From the NCBI GenBank assembly GCA_019690095.1, contig JADGGD010000006.1, forward strand, positions 1 to 55,008: a DNA stretch of 55,008 nucleotides, given 5' to 3'. The notes beneath the pieces were generated by a model. That model searched no databases. It had not been told where the DNA came from and worked only from the letters and a program-made list of their open reading frames with translations. Made by a program: the position numbers and the translations under genes. Source of the stretch: Chloroflexota bacterium. Lineage in GTDB: Bacteria > Chloroflexota > UBA6077 > FW602-bin22 > CADDYW01. Position 1 is the first letter of the stretch. The number at the start of each line of letters is the position of its first letter. This document shows positions 1 to 7,905 of this stretch, one piece after another.

Positions 1-896
1 CTGCAGTCCCCCCCACCGCCGACGTAGGCGTCAGTCACCGTTCCATTGAGGCCACGGCGGATCACTGTCGTCGTCTGATTGGTGGCCGTGGGCGGCTGAT
101 AGGGCGGGGGATCGAAGACGAGGGCAGCCCAGGTCGAAGGGTCCGTGCTGGAGAATTGCTCCGGCCAGCTCTCCGCTGCCACCGCCCCATTCGGCGGTTG
201 ATCGTCCCGGTCATAAAGCAGTGCGCCGATCCCCCAGACGGTGCCGGCACGCGGTGGTCCGCTCAGGCCGAGGGTTGCCCAGGGAATGGTGATCGTGGTG
301 GCCCAGCCGGCGTCCAGATCGGAGTTGTTATTGGGACCGGACTGGTTGAAGCGTGAGACCGGGGCGTCAGTCCAGCCGGGCGAAGGGATCCACCCCTCGT
401 TCCAGCCCGAGCCGGTGCCTTCTCCCTGGCGGTGCCAGCGCGGATCATTGCCAGAGGGGTAGAAGTGGAAACCGCTGACTACGAAGTAGTCATCCGATGC
501 TGGTGTAGAGGCCCGGTCGCCGCGCGTATCGAGGTACAGGGCGAACGCATCGTATCCGCGCGGGTCTGACGCTCCACTTGGATCGTACCACAGGTAGTAG
601 TCAACGATCGTCGCGAAGATGTACAGCGCCTGACTGTCGTAATTGAGCCGTACGTCGACGTAGTTGTTCGACGTGGTTGCGCGCCCGAACCAGAAGATCG
701 AGGCGACTGACCACGGGTCGCTGACATTCGTCTGCCGGGGACGGATGACCACCGTCCGCGGGGATGCCGGGCTGGCCAGCGCCGTGCGGGCCCCGTTGTC
801 GCCCGACGGGACAAGCAGGCCCGCCAGTGCGATCAGGGCGGCGGACACGGCGCGGAAGAGGTACGGCAGGCGCCGGGGTGGTCCACTGCTACTCAT
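1..896 (-). CDS. Exported CBM9/DOMON-like carbohydrate-binding protein (3' end beyond left edge)
   Basis: Open reading frame of 298 codons from ATG 896 to the left edge without a stop, so the C-terminus is missing. Residues about 8-42 are a signal peptide (basic start, long Ala/Leu core, ending near ALASPAS). Residues about 50-270 have the pattern of the family 9 carbohydrate-binding/DOMON-like fold: a beta-rich domain with DVRLNYDSQALYIFATIVD, a YDAFALYLDTRG strand pair, and ITIPWATLGL followed by a WGIGALLYDRD strand. Members bind sugars or cofactors outside the cell, alone or attached to glycoside hydrolases. Any catalytic domain would lie beyond the edge. It is divergent from the AllA-like gene. 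Seen: signal peptide and fold pattern. Inferred: sugar binding. Confidence 0.7.
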   Translation of the reverse strand, partial: MSSSGPPRRLPYLFRAVSAALIALAGLLVPSGDNGARTALASPASPRTVVIRPRQTNVSDPWSVASIFWFGRATTSNNYVDVRLNYDSQALYIFATIVDYYLWYDPSGASDPRGYDAFALYLDTRGDRASTPASDDYFVVSGFHFYPSGNDPRWHRQGEGTGSGWNEGWIPSPGWTDAPVSRFNQSGPNNNSDLDAGWATTITIPWATLGLSGPPRAGTVWGIGALLYDRDDQPPNGAVAAESWPEQFSSTDPSTWAALVFDPPPYQPPTATNQTTTVIRRGLNGTVTDAYVGGGGDC

Positions 897-1104
897 GGTG
901 AGGTCAATCGTCAGGGTCAGGCCGAGCCGGGTCAATCCCCCATGTTGGCTGGGAGGAAAGCGCCGCCCCGCGGCCGGTGCGGGTGGCCTGGTGTGCAGAA
1001 AAAGACCATGCTATGCTGGCCGCCGCACGGGTTACCAGCTGTCCAGGCGCCGCGAGCCGTTCAGGGAGGCTTCGGCTGATGATCAGACTGTGGAGGGTGT
1101 GACG

Positions 1105-1566
1105 ATGTCTCGGGTGCTGCCGCTTCGCACCATTGATCCGGAGAGCTTTGCTCCTTACGGGGATATCCTCGCGCTTGACCGCCCGGATCCGGAGCGCCTG
1201 GAACGCGGCCAGAGCGAGTTCCGGATCATTACCCGCTCAGAGGATCCGACCGGCTGGCGGCTGGCGATCCTGGTGGTCCGGAATCGGGAGATCTCCCGCC
1301 TGGAACATCACCCGACGACCCTTGAATCATTCGAGCCAGTCAGCGGGCTGGCGGTGCTCTTCGTCGCGCCGCCGGAGAATCCCGAGGCCGTCGAAGCGTT
1401 CGTTCTCGATCAGCCGGTCTGCCTGCGCAAGGGGGTCTGGCACGATGTGCTCGCCCTGACCCGGGAAGCGACAATCAAGATCGCCGAGAACCTGCACGTT
1501 ACCAGCGAGTATCATCCGCTCCCGGCGCCTCTCCGGCCGCTTCTAGGCCCAAGCCCGTCCTCTTGA
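1105..1566 (+). CDS. Ureidoglycolate lyase family protein (AllA-like)
   Basis: 153-residue protein of the ureidoglycolate lyase family, whose characterised members split ureidoglycolate into glyoxylate and urea in allantoin breakdown. Typical features are SRLEHHPTTLESFEPVSGLAV, the later FVLDQPVCLRKGVWHDVLAL strand pair, and a length near the usual 160. ATG 1105 is chosen because GGAGGG lies 8-10 bases upstream and the family alignment begins there; the frame is open further upstream but is not AllA-like. A TATGCT -10-like box lies near 1012-1017. No other ureide genes are nearby, although a purine permease lies at 24.2 kb, so the substrate could be another ureido or keto acid. The family call is solid; the reaction is inferred. 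Confidence 0.75.
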   Translation: MSRVLPLRTIDPESFAPYGDILALDRPDPERLERGQSEFRIITRSEDPTGWRLAILVVRNREISRLEHHPTTLESFEPVSGLAVLFVAPPENPEAVEAFVLDQPVCLRKGVWHDVLALTREATIKIAENLHVTSEYHPLPAPLRPLLGPSPSS

Positions 1567-1646
1567 GGCCGCGGCACCGGTCTCTCTGCGAGCACGGCTG
1601 GCACTGGGCCGCGGGCCTGTCCAGGGGTAGCGCTGTCCCTTACCGA

Positions 1647-2756
1647 TTATGGGTCCAGCGTGCCCTCGGGGAGGCCAACGGGCAGAGGCGCTGGCCGCTC
1701 GCAAGAGCTCGAGATCTCGATGTGCCGTCCCTGATCGGATGCCTCGAGAAAGGCCTGCATCACGTCGAGCACGTGATAGGCGAGCTCACCGTTTGCCCGG
1801 TGAGGACGCCCCGAGCGGAGGGCGTAGGCCATGTCGGCCACGCCGAGCCCGCGGCTGTTCTCGGTGTAGCCGTGGGTCAGGGGTATCTCTTCCCAGGCGC
1901 GCGTCGCGGGCCGCCAGATGCGCACCGGCCCATTGAAGGTGTTGGGGTCTGGAACGCTGAGCGCGCCTTCCGTCCCGTACAGCTCGATGCGCGGCAGGCC
2001 CGTTGGCCAGACATCGAAGCTGGTGACGATGGTCGCGATCGCACCGCTCCGGAAGTCCATGACGCCCGTGACGTGGGTGGGCGTTCTGACGATGATCCTC
2101 TCGCCGTACCGCGGCTGGCTGGTGATGATCCGCTCAGGGAAGGTAATCCGGGTCGCGGCGGTAACGCGCCGGATCGGCCCCAGCAGGCTCACGAGCGCGG
2201 TCAGATAGTAGGGGCCCATGTCGAACATGGGCCCGCCTCCCGGTTGATAGTAAAAGTCTGGATCCGGGTGCCAGCTCTCGTGGCCGTGGCTCATCAGAAA
2301 GGCGACCGCCGCGACCGGCTCGCCGATCGCTCCCTCATCGAGGACCTTGCGGCAGGTCTGGAGTCCGCCGCCCAGGAAGGTGTCCGGCGCCGCACCGACC
2401 CGCAGGCCCTTTGCGGCAGCCAGCTCGAGAATGCGGCGGCCGTCCTCGCGGGTCACTGCCAGCGGCTTCTCGTTATACACGTGCTTGCCCGCATTGAGCG
2501 CGGCGAGGGCGACCTCGGCATGGGCGCGGGGAATAGTAAGGTTGACGACGATCTGGATCTCCGGATCACCGAGCACGACCTCGACGTCGCCGGCCCGAGG
2601 GATGTTGAACTCGGCTGCCCGCTCGCGGGCGCGCTCCGGAAGGATATCGGCGCAGGCGGCGACCTCGAGGATCTCGAGCGTCCGCATGACCTGCAGGTAC
2701 GTCCGGCTGATCGTCCCGCAGCCGATGATGCCGATCCGTGTCTTCGATAGCGGCAT
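1647..2756 (-). CDS. Gfo/Idh/MocA family NAD(P)-dependent oxidoreductase (1)
   Basis: 369-residue two-domain oxidoreductase acting on a sugar, inositol or glycoside. The Rossmann fingerprint GCGTIS is at residues 12-17 and the catalytic-lysine motif NEKPL at 95-99. In the C-terminal domain the usual D-x-G-x-H-x-x-D motif reads DMGPYYLT, with tyrosine in place of the histidine, a recurring subgroup that may differ in substrate or mechanism. ATG 2756 follows GGGGGAGG, about 10 bases away. It converges with the AllA-like gene (80-bp gap) and diverges from the DJ-1/PfpI gene. One of six family members in the window. The substrate cannot be read from the sequence. Confidence 0.85.
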   Translation of the reverse strand: MPLSKTRIGIIGCGTISRTYLQVMRTLEILEVAACADILPERARERAAEFNIPRAGDVEVVLGDPEIQIVVNLTIPRAHAEVALAALNAGKHVYNEKPLAVTREDGRRILELAAAKGLRVGAAPDTFLGGGLQTCRKVLDEGAIGEPVAAVAFLMSHGHESWHPDPDFYYQPGGGPMFDMGPYYLTALVSLLGPIRRVTAATRITFPERIITSQPRYGERIIVRTPTHVTGVMDFRSGAIATIVTSFDVWPTGLPRIELYGTEGALSVPDPNTFNGPVRIWRPATRAWEEIPLTHGYTENSRGLGVADMAYALRSGRPHRANGELAYHVLDVMQAFLEASDQGRHIEISSSCERPAPLPVGLPEGTLDP

Positions 2757-2788
2757 GCCTTCTGACCTCCCCCGTATCGGTCGCTGTC

Positions 2789-2796
2789 ATTATAAT
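2789..2796. promoter_or_regulatory. Palindromic -10 element shared by two divergent genes
   Basis: ATTATAAT reads as TATAAT on both strands (2791-2796 on plus, 2794-2789 on minus). It lies 33 bp from the minus-strand oxidoreductase start (2756) and 41 bp from the plus-strand DJ-1/PfpI start (2837). No good -35 is visible for either direction, so a regulator may be needed. Promoter function is inferred from sequence only. Confidence 0.45.
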
Positions 2797-2836
2797 CAGC
2801 GGCAGCCCCCTATCCTGCCGAGACCGAGAGGAGCCC

Positions 2837-3406
2837 GTGAAGACGGCTTTCATCATCTACGATGGTATGACGACCCTGGATTTCATCGGCGTCTACGACG
2901 CCCTGACGCGGCTGAAGACCATGGGCTTCATGACCGACTTTACCTGGGACGTGTGCGCGCTGACTGAGACCGTGACCGATGGGACTGGTCTCCGTCTGCT
3001 CCCGTCGCGCGTCGGCGGCTCGCTGGCCGGGTACGATCTGGTCATCGTGCCGGGGGGACCGGGTGCGCGTGCCCGGGCGGGCGACCCGGCGTTTCTCGAT
3101 TGGCTTCGCACGGCTGCCCCAAGTGCGCGTAAGGCGTCGGTCTGCTCCGGCGCCCTTATTCTTGGCGCAGCCGGCTTCCTCCGCGGCCGCCGCGCAACGA
3201 CCCACCGCACCGCCTTTGATGAGCTCCGCACCCTGGGGATGATCGAGGTAGTGGATGAGCGGGTCGTCGATGAGGGGGAGGTGGTCACCGCACGTGGGGT
3301 CTCCTCGTCCATCGATCTGGGGCTCTATCTGGTCGAGCAGATCGCCGGCTCGGAGATTCGCCGCCGAATCCAGCGCCAGATGGACTATCAGCCGGATGCT
3401 GACTGA
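2837..3406 (+). CDS. DJ-1/PfpI family protein, isonitrile hydratase-like
   Basis: 189-residue single-domain protein of the DJ-1/PfpI superfamily. Cys103 sits in the nucleophile elbow SVCSGALILGAAG, followed by the TTHRTAFDEL segment (His123) and preceded by the early acidic motif TTLDFIGVYDAL (Asp15). This combination resembles isonitrile hydratases (InhA), which hydrate isocyanides to N-formamides, and the amidase-like N-terminal domain of GlxA-type AraC regulators; no DNA-binding domain is present here. GTG 2837 is chosen because GAGAGGAG lies 5-10 bases upstream; upstream in-frame codons overlap the promoter. It is transcribed away from a Gfo/Idh oxidoreductase with shared promoter DNA. 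Family confident, substrate uncertain. Confidence 0.75.
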   Translation: MKTAFIIYDGMTTLDFIGVYDALTRLKTMGFMTDFTWDVCALTETVTDGTGLRLLPSRVGGSLAGYDLVIVPGGPGARARAGDPAFLDWLRTAAPSARKASVCSGALILGAAGFLRGRRATTHRTAFDELRTLGMIEVVDERVVDEGEVVTARGVSSSIDLGLYLVEQIAGSEIRRRIQRQMDYQPDAD

Positions 3407-3536
3407 CGATGCGCGGCTCGTCCGATTCGGCCGTGCAAACGCCGTCCGGTCGTTCTCTGCCTTGACGGAGGTGCGAGAATAGGACCGGTACAGACTGGCG
3501 AGCGAATGACCGATTATGAAAGCGAGGAGGCTCCCG

Positions 3537-5036
3537 ATGAAGGTACGGCATCTCCTTTCCGCGCTTGCCCTGGCCGGTCTGGTCGTATTATGCGCTGGCG
3601 GCGCGGCGGCCGCGCCAGCCGGCATGGCTCTGCTGGTTCCCGCTTTCGTGCCGCTCGTCGCGGTGGCCCCGGACGATGCCGTGCCTGTGCCGTCTGCCCA
3701 GGCGGCCTGTACCACGCCCGCACCGACGACGACCTATGCGTTCTTCCACTGTTATCGACCCTCAGATATCCTTGCCGCTTATGGTGTGGATAGGTTGCAT
3801 ACCGAGGGCCTGATGGGTCAAGGGCAGACAATCGTGATCGTGGACTCGTATGGCAGTCCCACGGCGTCCGACGATCTGCGGATGTTCAGCCAGACCTTTG
3901 GACTACCGACCCCGGATCTCCACATCATCTATCCGAATGGTCGTCCGTCCTACAGCCCGTCCATGCAGGGGGTGCAGGCAAGTTGGGCTTTCGAGACGAG
4001 CCTTGATCTCCAGTGGGCTCATGTCATCGCTCCAGAGGCGAAGCTGGTTCTCCTCGCGACCAATCCGGCTGAGACCGAGGGCGTTCAGGGCTTCCCAAGC
4101 ATGTTCGCGGCCGAGCAGTACGCCGTGGAACACTATCCGGGGAGTGTAATCAGTCAGAGCTTTGCCGCGACTGAGCAGGCCTTCCAGGCCGCGGCCCCGG
4201 AGCAGGTGGCACGGTTCGATGAGGTCTATCGTCAGGCGGTCGCGAACCGGGTCACGGTGATCGGGGCGAGCGGCGACTCTGGCACCGCGAACGTGGATAA
4301 ACAGGGGCGGCTGTATCCGTATCCGACGGTGAACTGGCCATCATCGGACCCGCTGGTAACCTCGGCCGGCGGAACCTGGCTGCAGTACGGCTGGCGCTGG
4401 AATCCTGGCATATCGACCTCAGCCTACTATGCCTGCCTGGCCGCGGGAAACTCCTTCGATGCCTGTGCTGCGCTGTATCTCGCCTCCACCTCCGGATCGG
4501 GGCGGACCGAGGCGGTCTGGAAAGAGGATTGGCTTCCCGCGGCCGGTGGCGGCGGCCTCAGCGCTCTATTCGCGACGCCACCCTTTCAGTCAGCTCTTCC
4601 CTCCCGTCTGCTAAACGGACACCGCGGGATTCCGGACCTGGCCTGGAATGCCGCGGTCGACGGTGGCGTCCTGGTCTACACGAGCTTCCCGGGTGTGCGG
4701 GTAGGCTGGCACATCGTCGGAGGGACGAGCGCGGCAGCTCCCCAGCTTGCCGGGCTGATCGCACTGGCTAACCAGCTTGCCGATCAAAGCGGGAAGCGTC
4801 ATGTTGGCTATCTGAATCCGCTGGTGTATCGTCTCTCTGCGTCTGATTTCAACGATATCACTCCGGAAGCGTTTGGCACCGGCGCGGGCGCGACGACCCT
4901 CAACAGCAATGCGCTGGCCGGCTCGGGTGTGCCCGGGATGCTTACGACGGAGGGCTGGGATCTCACCACCGGCTTCGGGAGCCCGCGAGCTTCTTCCTTC
5001 GTCCATGACCTGGTAGCCCTGCTTCCAGCAGGCTAG
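3537..5036 (+). CDS. Exported sedolisin-type serine-carboxyl peptidase (S53) with very short pro-region
   Basis: 499-residue exported protease. A signal peptide occupies residues 1-26 (MKVR, then hydrophobic core, ending AAAAPA). Sedolisin residues are in order: Glu153 and Asp157 (ETSLD), oxyanion Asp247 (GASGDSG), nucleophile Ser398 (GGTSAAAP), and the C-terminal Ca-binding WDLTTGFGSP. Sedolisins cleave proteins at low pH and are often heat stable. The catalytic domain begins near residue 72, so the usual ~150-200-residue Pro-kumamolisin activation domain is absent; only about 45 residues follow the signal peptide. ATG 3537 is preferred over ATG 3516 because GAGGAGG (3524-3530) lies between them. 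A ~25-residue insertion with two cysteines (295-320) precedes the serine motif. Confidence 0.88.
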   Translation: MKVRHLLSALALAGLVVLCAGGAAAAPAGMALLVPAFVPLVAVAPDDAVPVPSAQAACTTPAPTTTYAFFHCYRPSDILAAYGVDRLHTEGLMGQGQTIVIVDSYGSPTASDDLRMFSQTFGLPTPDLHIIYPNGRPSYSPSMQGVQASWAFETSLDLQWAHVIAPEAKLVLLATNPAETEGVQGFPSMFAAEQYAVEHYPGSVISQSFAATEQAFQAAAPEQVARFDEVYRQAVANRVTVIGASGDSGTANVDKQGRLYPYPTVNWPSSDPLVTSAGGTWLQYGWRWNPGISTSAYYACLAAGNSFDACAALYLASTSGSGRTEAVWKEDWLPAAGGGGLSALFATPPFQSALPSRLLNGHRGIPDLAWNAAVDGGVLVYTSFPGVRVGWHIVGGTSAAAPQLAGLIALANQLADQSGKRHVGYLNPLVYRLSASDFNDITPEAFGTGAGATTLNSNALAGSGVPGMLTTEGWDLTTGFGSPRASSFVHDLVALLPAG

Positions 5037-5269
5037 GTTGTTCTCGTCGGGATGTGCCCATCAGAAGTACCACCCGTATCCTGGCGAAAGCGGAAGGAAT
5101 GGCAACTCCCCCGGATTCTTTAGAGACAACAGGTGTTATAACTCCAGGAGCAGAGTGAAGGCGAGGCCCCGGTGATGAAGACCCAGGACCGGTCGAGAGA
5201 CTGCGCGGTACTTCCAGGATGCGGGAAGATGGTCATGCGGCGGGCGATGCCCGACAGTGATCGCCGGCC

Positions 5270-6247
5270 ATGAACGGAGCGCTCTCCTGGTCGTCCGCGA
5301 ATGCGCGCACGCTGGTCATCGTCAACCCGGCCGCCGGTTATGGTCGGGCACTTCGCCGCTGGCCATCGATCGCCCGGGCGCTTGTTGCAGCAGGGGTGCG
5401 GTTCGATACCGTGGTGACCGATGGCCCCGGCGATGCAACGGCCTATGCACGGCGGGCGCTTCGGTCAGGTTTCGAGACGATCGTCGCGGTCGGGGGCGAC
5501 GGGACGGCAAATGAGGTCGTCAACGGCTTCTTCGAAGGCGAGGAACCGGTCGCGCCGCGCGGTCGGTTCGGGCTTATCCCGGCCGGGAGCGGCGGCGACC
5601 TGGCTCGTACCCTTGGTCTCCGCGGTAATGCACCGTATCGGGCACTGGGGCCGGAAGGACGAACCGGCGTCATTGATCTGGTTCGAGTGCGCTACACCAC
5701 TTTCGATGGACAGCGCGGGATGCGGTATTTTGCGAATAGCGGGGACCTGGGAATCGGCGGAGAGACGGTAGCGGCGCTCCGCACCGGAACGAAGTGGCTT
5801 GGTGGCTTTATCGCCTACCTCGTTGCGGCAGTCCGGGCGATTCTCCACCATCGAGCCCGCACGCTCACCTACCGGATCGATGATGGGCCGCCAACGAGCG
5901 AACTCGTTGACACTATCTTCGTGACCAACGGCCGTTTTATCGGCGGGGGCATGCGGCTTGCCCCCGCGGCGGTGATCGACGACGGCATCCTCGATGGCCT
6001 CGTCCTGCGCCGGGTAAGCCGAATCGAGCTCCTCCTGCGGCTCCTCCCGGCGATCTATCGCGGCGCTCACCTGCGTCATCCGGCGGTGAAGTACTTCCGC
6101 GCCCGACGCATCCGGGTAGAAGCCGACGAGCCGGTCCTGCTCCAGATCGACGGAGAGCAGCCGGGGATGGCCCCCGCCGAGTTCGAGATCGTTCCCGCCG
6201 CCCTCCGGATCGCCCTTCCTCCTGCCGAGGCCACGCCGGCCCGCTAA
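5270..6247 (+). CDS. Diacylglycerol kinase-family lipid kinase (YegS/DgkB-like)
   Basis: 325-residue soluble kinase of the DAGK catalytic-domain family, which phosphorylates lipid hydroxyls such as diacylglycerol with ATP. Motifs: VIVNPAAGYGRA (16-27), nucleotide-binding GGDGTANEVVNG (75-86), PAGSGGDLARTLG, and the second-domain GGGMRLAPAAVIDDGILDG, where the Asp/Gly loop binds metal. Length matches the family (~300). The start has no strong ribosome binding site; ATG 5270 is the most plausible codon before the first strand. An extended -10 (TGTTATAAC, 5134-5142) lies upstream. It converges with the lipoprotein gene with 31 bp between them. Function is probably phospholipid turnover or lipid modification. 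Confidence 0.85.
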   Translation: MNGALSWSSANARTLVIVNPAAGYGRALRRWPSIARALVAAGVRFDTVVTDGPGDATAYARRALRSGFETIVAVGGDGTANEVVNGFFEGEEPVAPRGRFGLIPAGSGGDLARTLGLRGNAPYRALGPEGRTGVIDLVRVRYTTFDGQRGMRYFANSGDLGIGGETVAALRTGTKWLGGFIAYLVAAVRAILHHRARTLTYRIDDGPPTSELVDTIFVTNGRFIGGGMRLAPAAVIDDGILDGLVLRRVSRIELLLRLLPAIYRGAHLRHPAVKYFRARRIRVEADEPVLLQIDGEQPGMAPAEFEIVPAALRIALPPAEATPAR

Positions 6248-6278
6248 ATCACCCGCTGGCCCTGACCGACCGGCCTAG

Positions 6279-6740
6279 TCAACGGTCCTGCCCATAGATC
6301 AACACGAGATCTCCGCTCCGCGCATCAAGGGCGACCACGGTCGTCGGGCGCTCGAAGTAGCGGATGCAGGGACAGGCCGCCTCCGCCTCGCCCGGCGGGA
6401 CGTAGGTGAGGCCGCGAAAGACGACCTCCCAGACGCCGCGGTTCTCCACGCCAAAAGCGGACTTGCCTTGCGCATCCAGGATCGAAAGGGCGACGTAGCG
6501 GGCCGAGACGTCGGCCGGTGCCCCACGGCCGGCCCGGCTGGCGTATGCCGTGGCAACCTCGATCGCGCGGTCACGCGGCACGACCGGGCGGTCCGGCAGA
6601 ACAGTCTCCCGCGCGATGTAGGTCCCCTGGCCCACAACGATCTCACTCTGCATCTCGGGCGGCGCCGGGGGGGCCGGTTCCCCACGGCACCCGGCCAGGA
6701 CGGCTGCAGCTGCAAACAGCGTAACAATCAGCAGGCGCAC
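6279..6740 (-). CDS. Small lipoprotein of unknown function
   Basis: 153-residue protein with a lipoprotein signal peptide: hydrophobic residues 3-16 and lipobox LAGC with Cys18. A Pro-rich linker (PAPPAPPE) follows. The mature part is a compact domain with IEVATAYASRAG, a predicted helix, and WEVVFRG...VVALDARSGDLVLIYG, which resembles the beta-hairpin logic of PepSY/YpeB-type modules, though not enough to name it. A CxC pair occurs near residues 125-127. GTG 6740 follows GGGAG with 8-base spacing. The promoter TTGACA-17-TACCAT lies just upstream. Likely anchored on the outer face of the membrane. Confidence 0.7.
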   Translation of the reverse strand: MRLLIVTLFAAAAVLAGCRGEPAPPAPPEMQSEIVVGQGTYIARETVLPDRPVVPRDRAIEVATAYASRAGRGAPADVSARYVALSILDAQGKSAFGVENRGVWEVVFRGLTYVPPGEAEAACPCIRYFERPTTVVALDARSGDLVLIYGQDR

Positions 6741-6787
6741 CGCGCTCGCTCCCTATCCCGACACGGGGCCGTCACTGATCGTGAGCG

Positions 6788-6816
6788 ATGGTAGATCGGT
6801 GCATTCGAAATGTCAA
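6788..6816 (-). promoter_or_regulatory. Sigma-70-type promoter of the lipoprotein gene
   Basis: On the minus strand, TTGACA (6816-6811) and TACCAT (6793-6788) are separated by 17 bp, with the lipoprotein GTG about 48 bp further on. The -35 is a perfect consensus; the -10 matches four of six bases. Confidence 0.5.
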
Positions 6817-6941
6817 ATCCATGCCTTGACCCCCGCCTCTTTTCCACTCCTGCAGTCAATTGACAGGGGAGGAGAACGCGGCCGCAGGCGGCGTGGGGCA
6901 TGCTCTATAATCATCCGCATCGTCAAACAGGAGAGGATTGG

Positions 6942-7889
6942 ATGCAGTACCGACAGCTCGGCGGCTCCGGACTCCGCGTCTCGGCGGTCGGACTGGGAGG
7001 GAATACGTTTGGCCGCTACTGCGATGCCGAGCGGACTGCCGCAGTGATCCATCAGGCGCTTGATCTGGGGATTAATCACATCGACACGGCCGACTCGTAC
7101 GGGCGCGGCATCTCCGAGGAGTACATCGGCCGGGCCATCGCCGGCCGGCGTGATGCGGTGATCATCGCCACGAAGGTGGGCTTTGCGACCGGCGACGGAC
7201 CGAATGACCAGGGGTTGAGCTACCGGCGGGTGATCGCCTCCTGCGAGGCGAGCTTGCGCCGTCTCGGTACGGACTACATCGATCTGTATTATCTCCACCG
7301 ACCGGATCCGTCGACCCCTCTCGCCGAGACCCTGCGGGCGTTCGATGACCTGGTTCGCCAGGGAAAGGTCCGGTACGTTGGTTTTTCGAACCACCCCGCC
7401 TGGCAGCTCTGCGAGGCGCTCTGGATCTGCGACCGGCGCGGCTATCTCCCGCCCGCGGTCACGCAGAGCCGGTATAACTTGCTCGATCGAGAGATCGAGC
7501 GCGAGATTCTCCCCTTCTGCCGGGCGCACCGGGTCGGCATCATCCCGTACGCGCCACTGGCAGGCGGACTGCTGACTGGAAAGTACCGGCCCGGCGAGCC
7601 GATCCCCCCGGGCGTGCGCGGATACGAAAACCCCGGCTTTCAGCGGCAGCTGACCGCCCGGAACTTCGCCCTGATTGACCGCCTCGCTGCGTTTGCGCGC
7701 GATCGCAATCGGACGGTTGGTGAGCTGGCGATCGCCTGGCTTCTGTCGCGTCCGGAGGTGTGCTCGGTCATCGCGGGGGCGACGAGTCCCGAGCAGGTCG
7801 CCGCAAATGCACGGGTCGCCGACTGGACGCTGACTGCGGAGGACCTCGCCGCGGTCGACAGCATTCTCACGAGCGAGGGCGGCGCATAG
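6942..7889 (+). CDS. Aldo/keto reductase
   Basis: 315-residue (beta/alpha)8 NAD(P)H-dependent oxidoreductase reducing aldehydes/ketones or oxidising sugar alcohols or sugars. The catalytic tetrad is visible: Asp49 and Tyr54 (HIDTADSYGRG), Lys78 (ATKVG) and His119 (DLYYLHRPDP). The C-terminal cofactor segment SVIAGATSPEQVAANA is present. It looks like the L-glyceraldehyde-3-phosphate reductase/aryl-alcohol dehydrogenase-like branch. ATG 6942 has AGGAGAGG 5-12 bases upstream. A TATAAT box at 6906-6911 is a likely -10. It converges with the FGGY kinase with only 16 bp between stops; the surrounding genes suggest a sugar substrate. Confidence 0.88.
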   Translation: MQYRQLGGSGLRVSAVGLGGNTFGRYCDAERTAAVIHQALDLGINHIDTADSYGRGISEEYIGRAIAGRRDAVIIATKVGFATGDGPNDQGLSYRRVIASCEASLRRLGTDYIDLYYLHRPDPSTPLAETLRAFDDLVRQGKVRYVGFSNHPAWQLCEALWICDRRGYLPPAVTQSRYNLLDREIEREILPFCRAHRVGIIPYAPLAGGLLTGKYRPGEPIPPGVRGYENPGFQRQLTARNFALIDRLAAFARDRNRTVGELAIAWLLSRPEVCSVIAGATSPEQVAANARVADWTLTAEDLAAVDSILTSEGGA

Positions 7890-7905
7890 GGCGCTCTGGG
7901 TCTTA

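Noticed and set aside
1563-2750. 395-codon plus-strand open frame
   Set aside because: Mirror of the minus-strand Gfo/Idh gene; no family features.
6860-6911. TTGACA and TATAAT as one promoter for the aldo/keto reductase
   Set aside because: The boxes are 40 bp apart, far beyond 16-18 bp. TATAAT alone may still be a -10.
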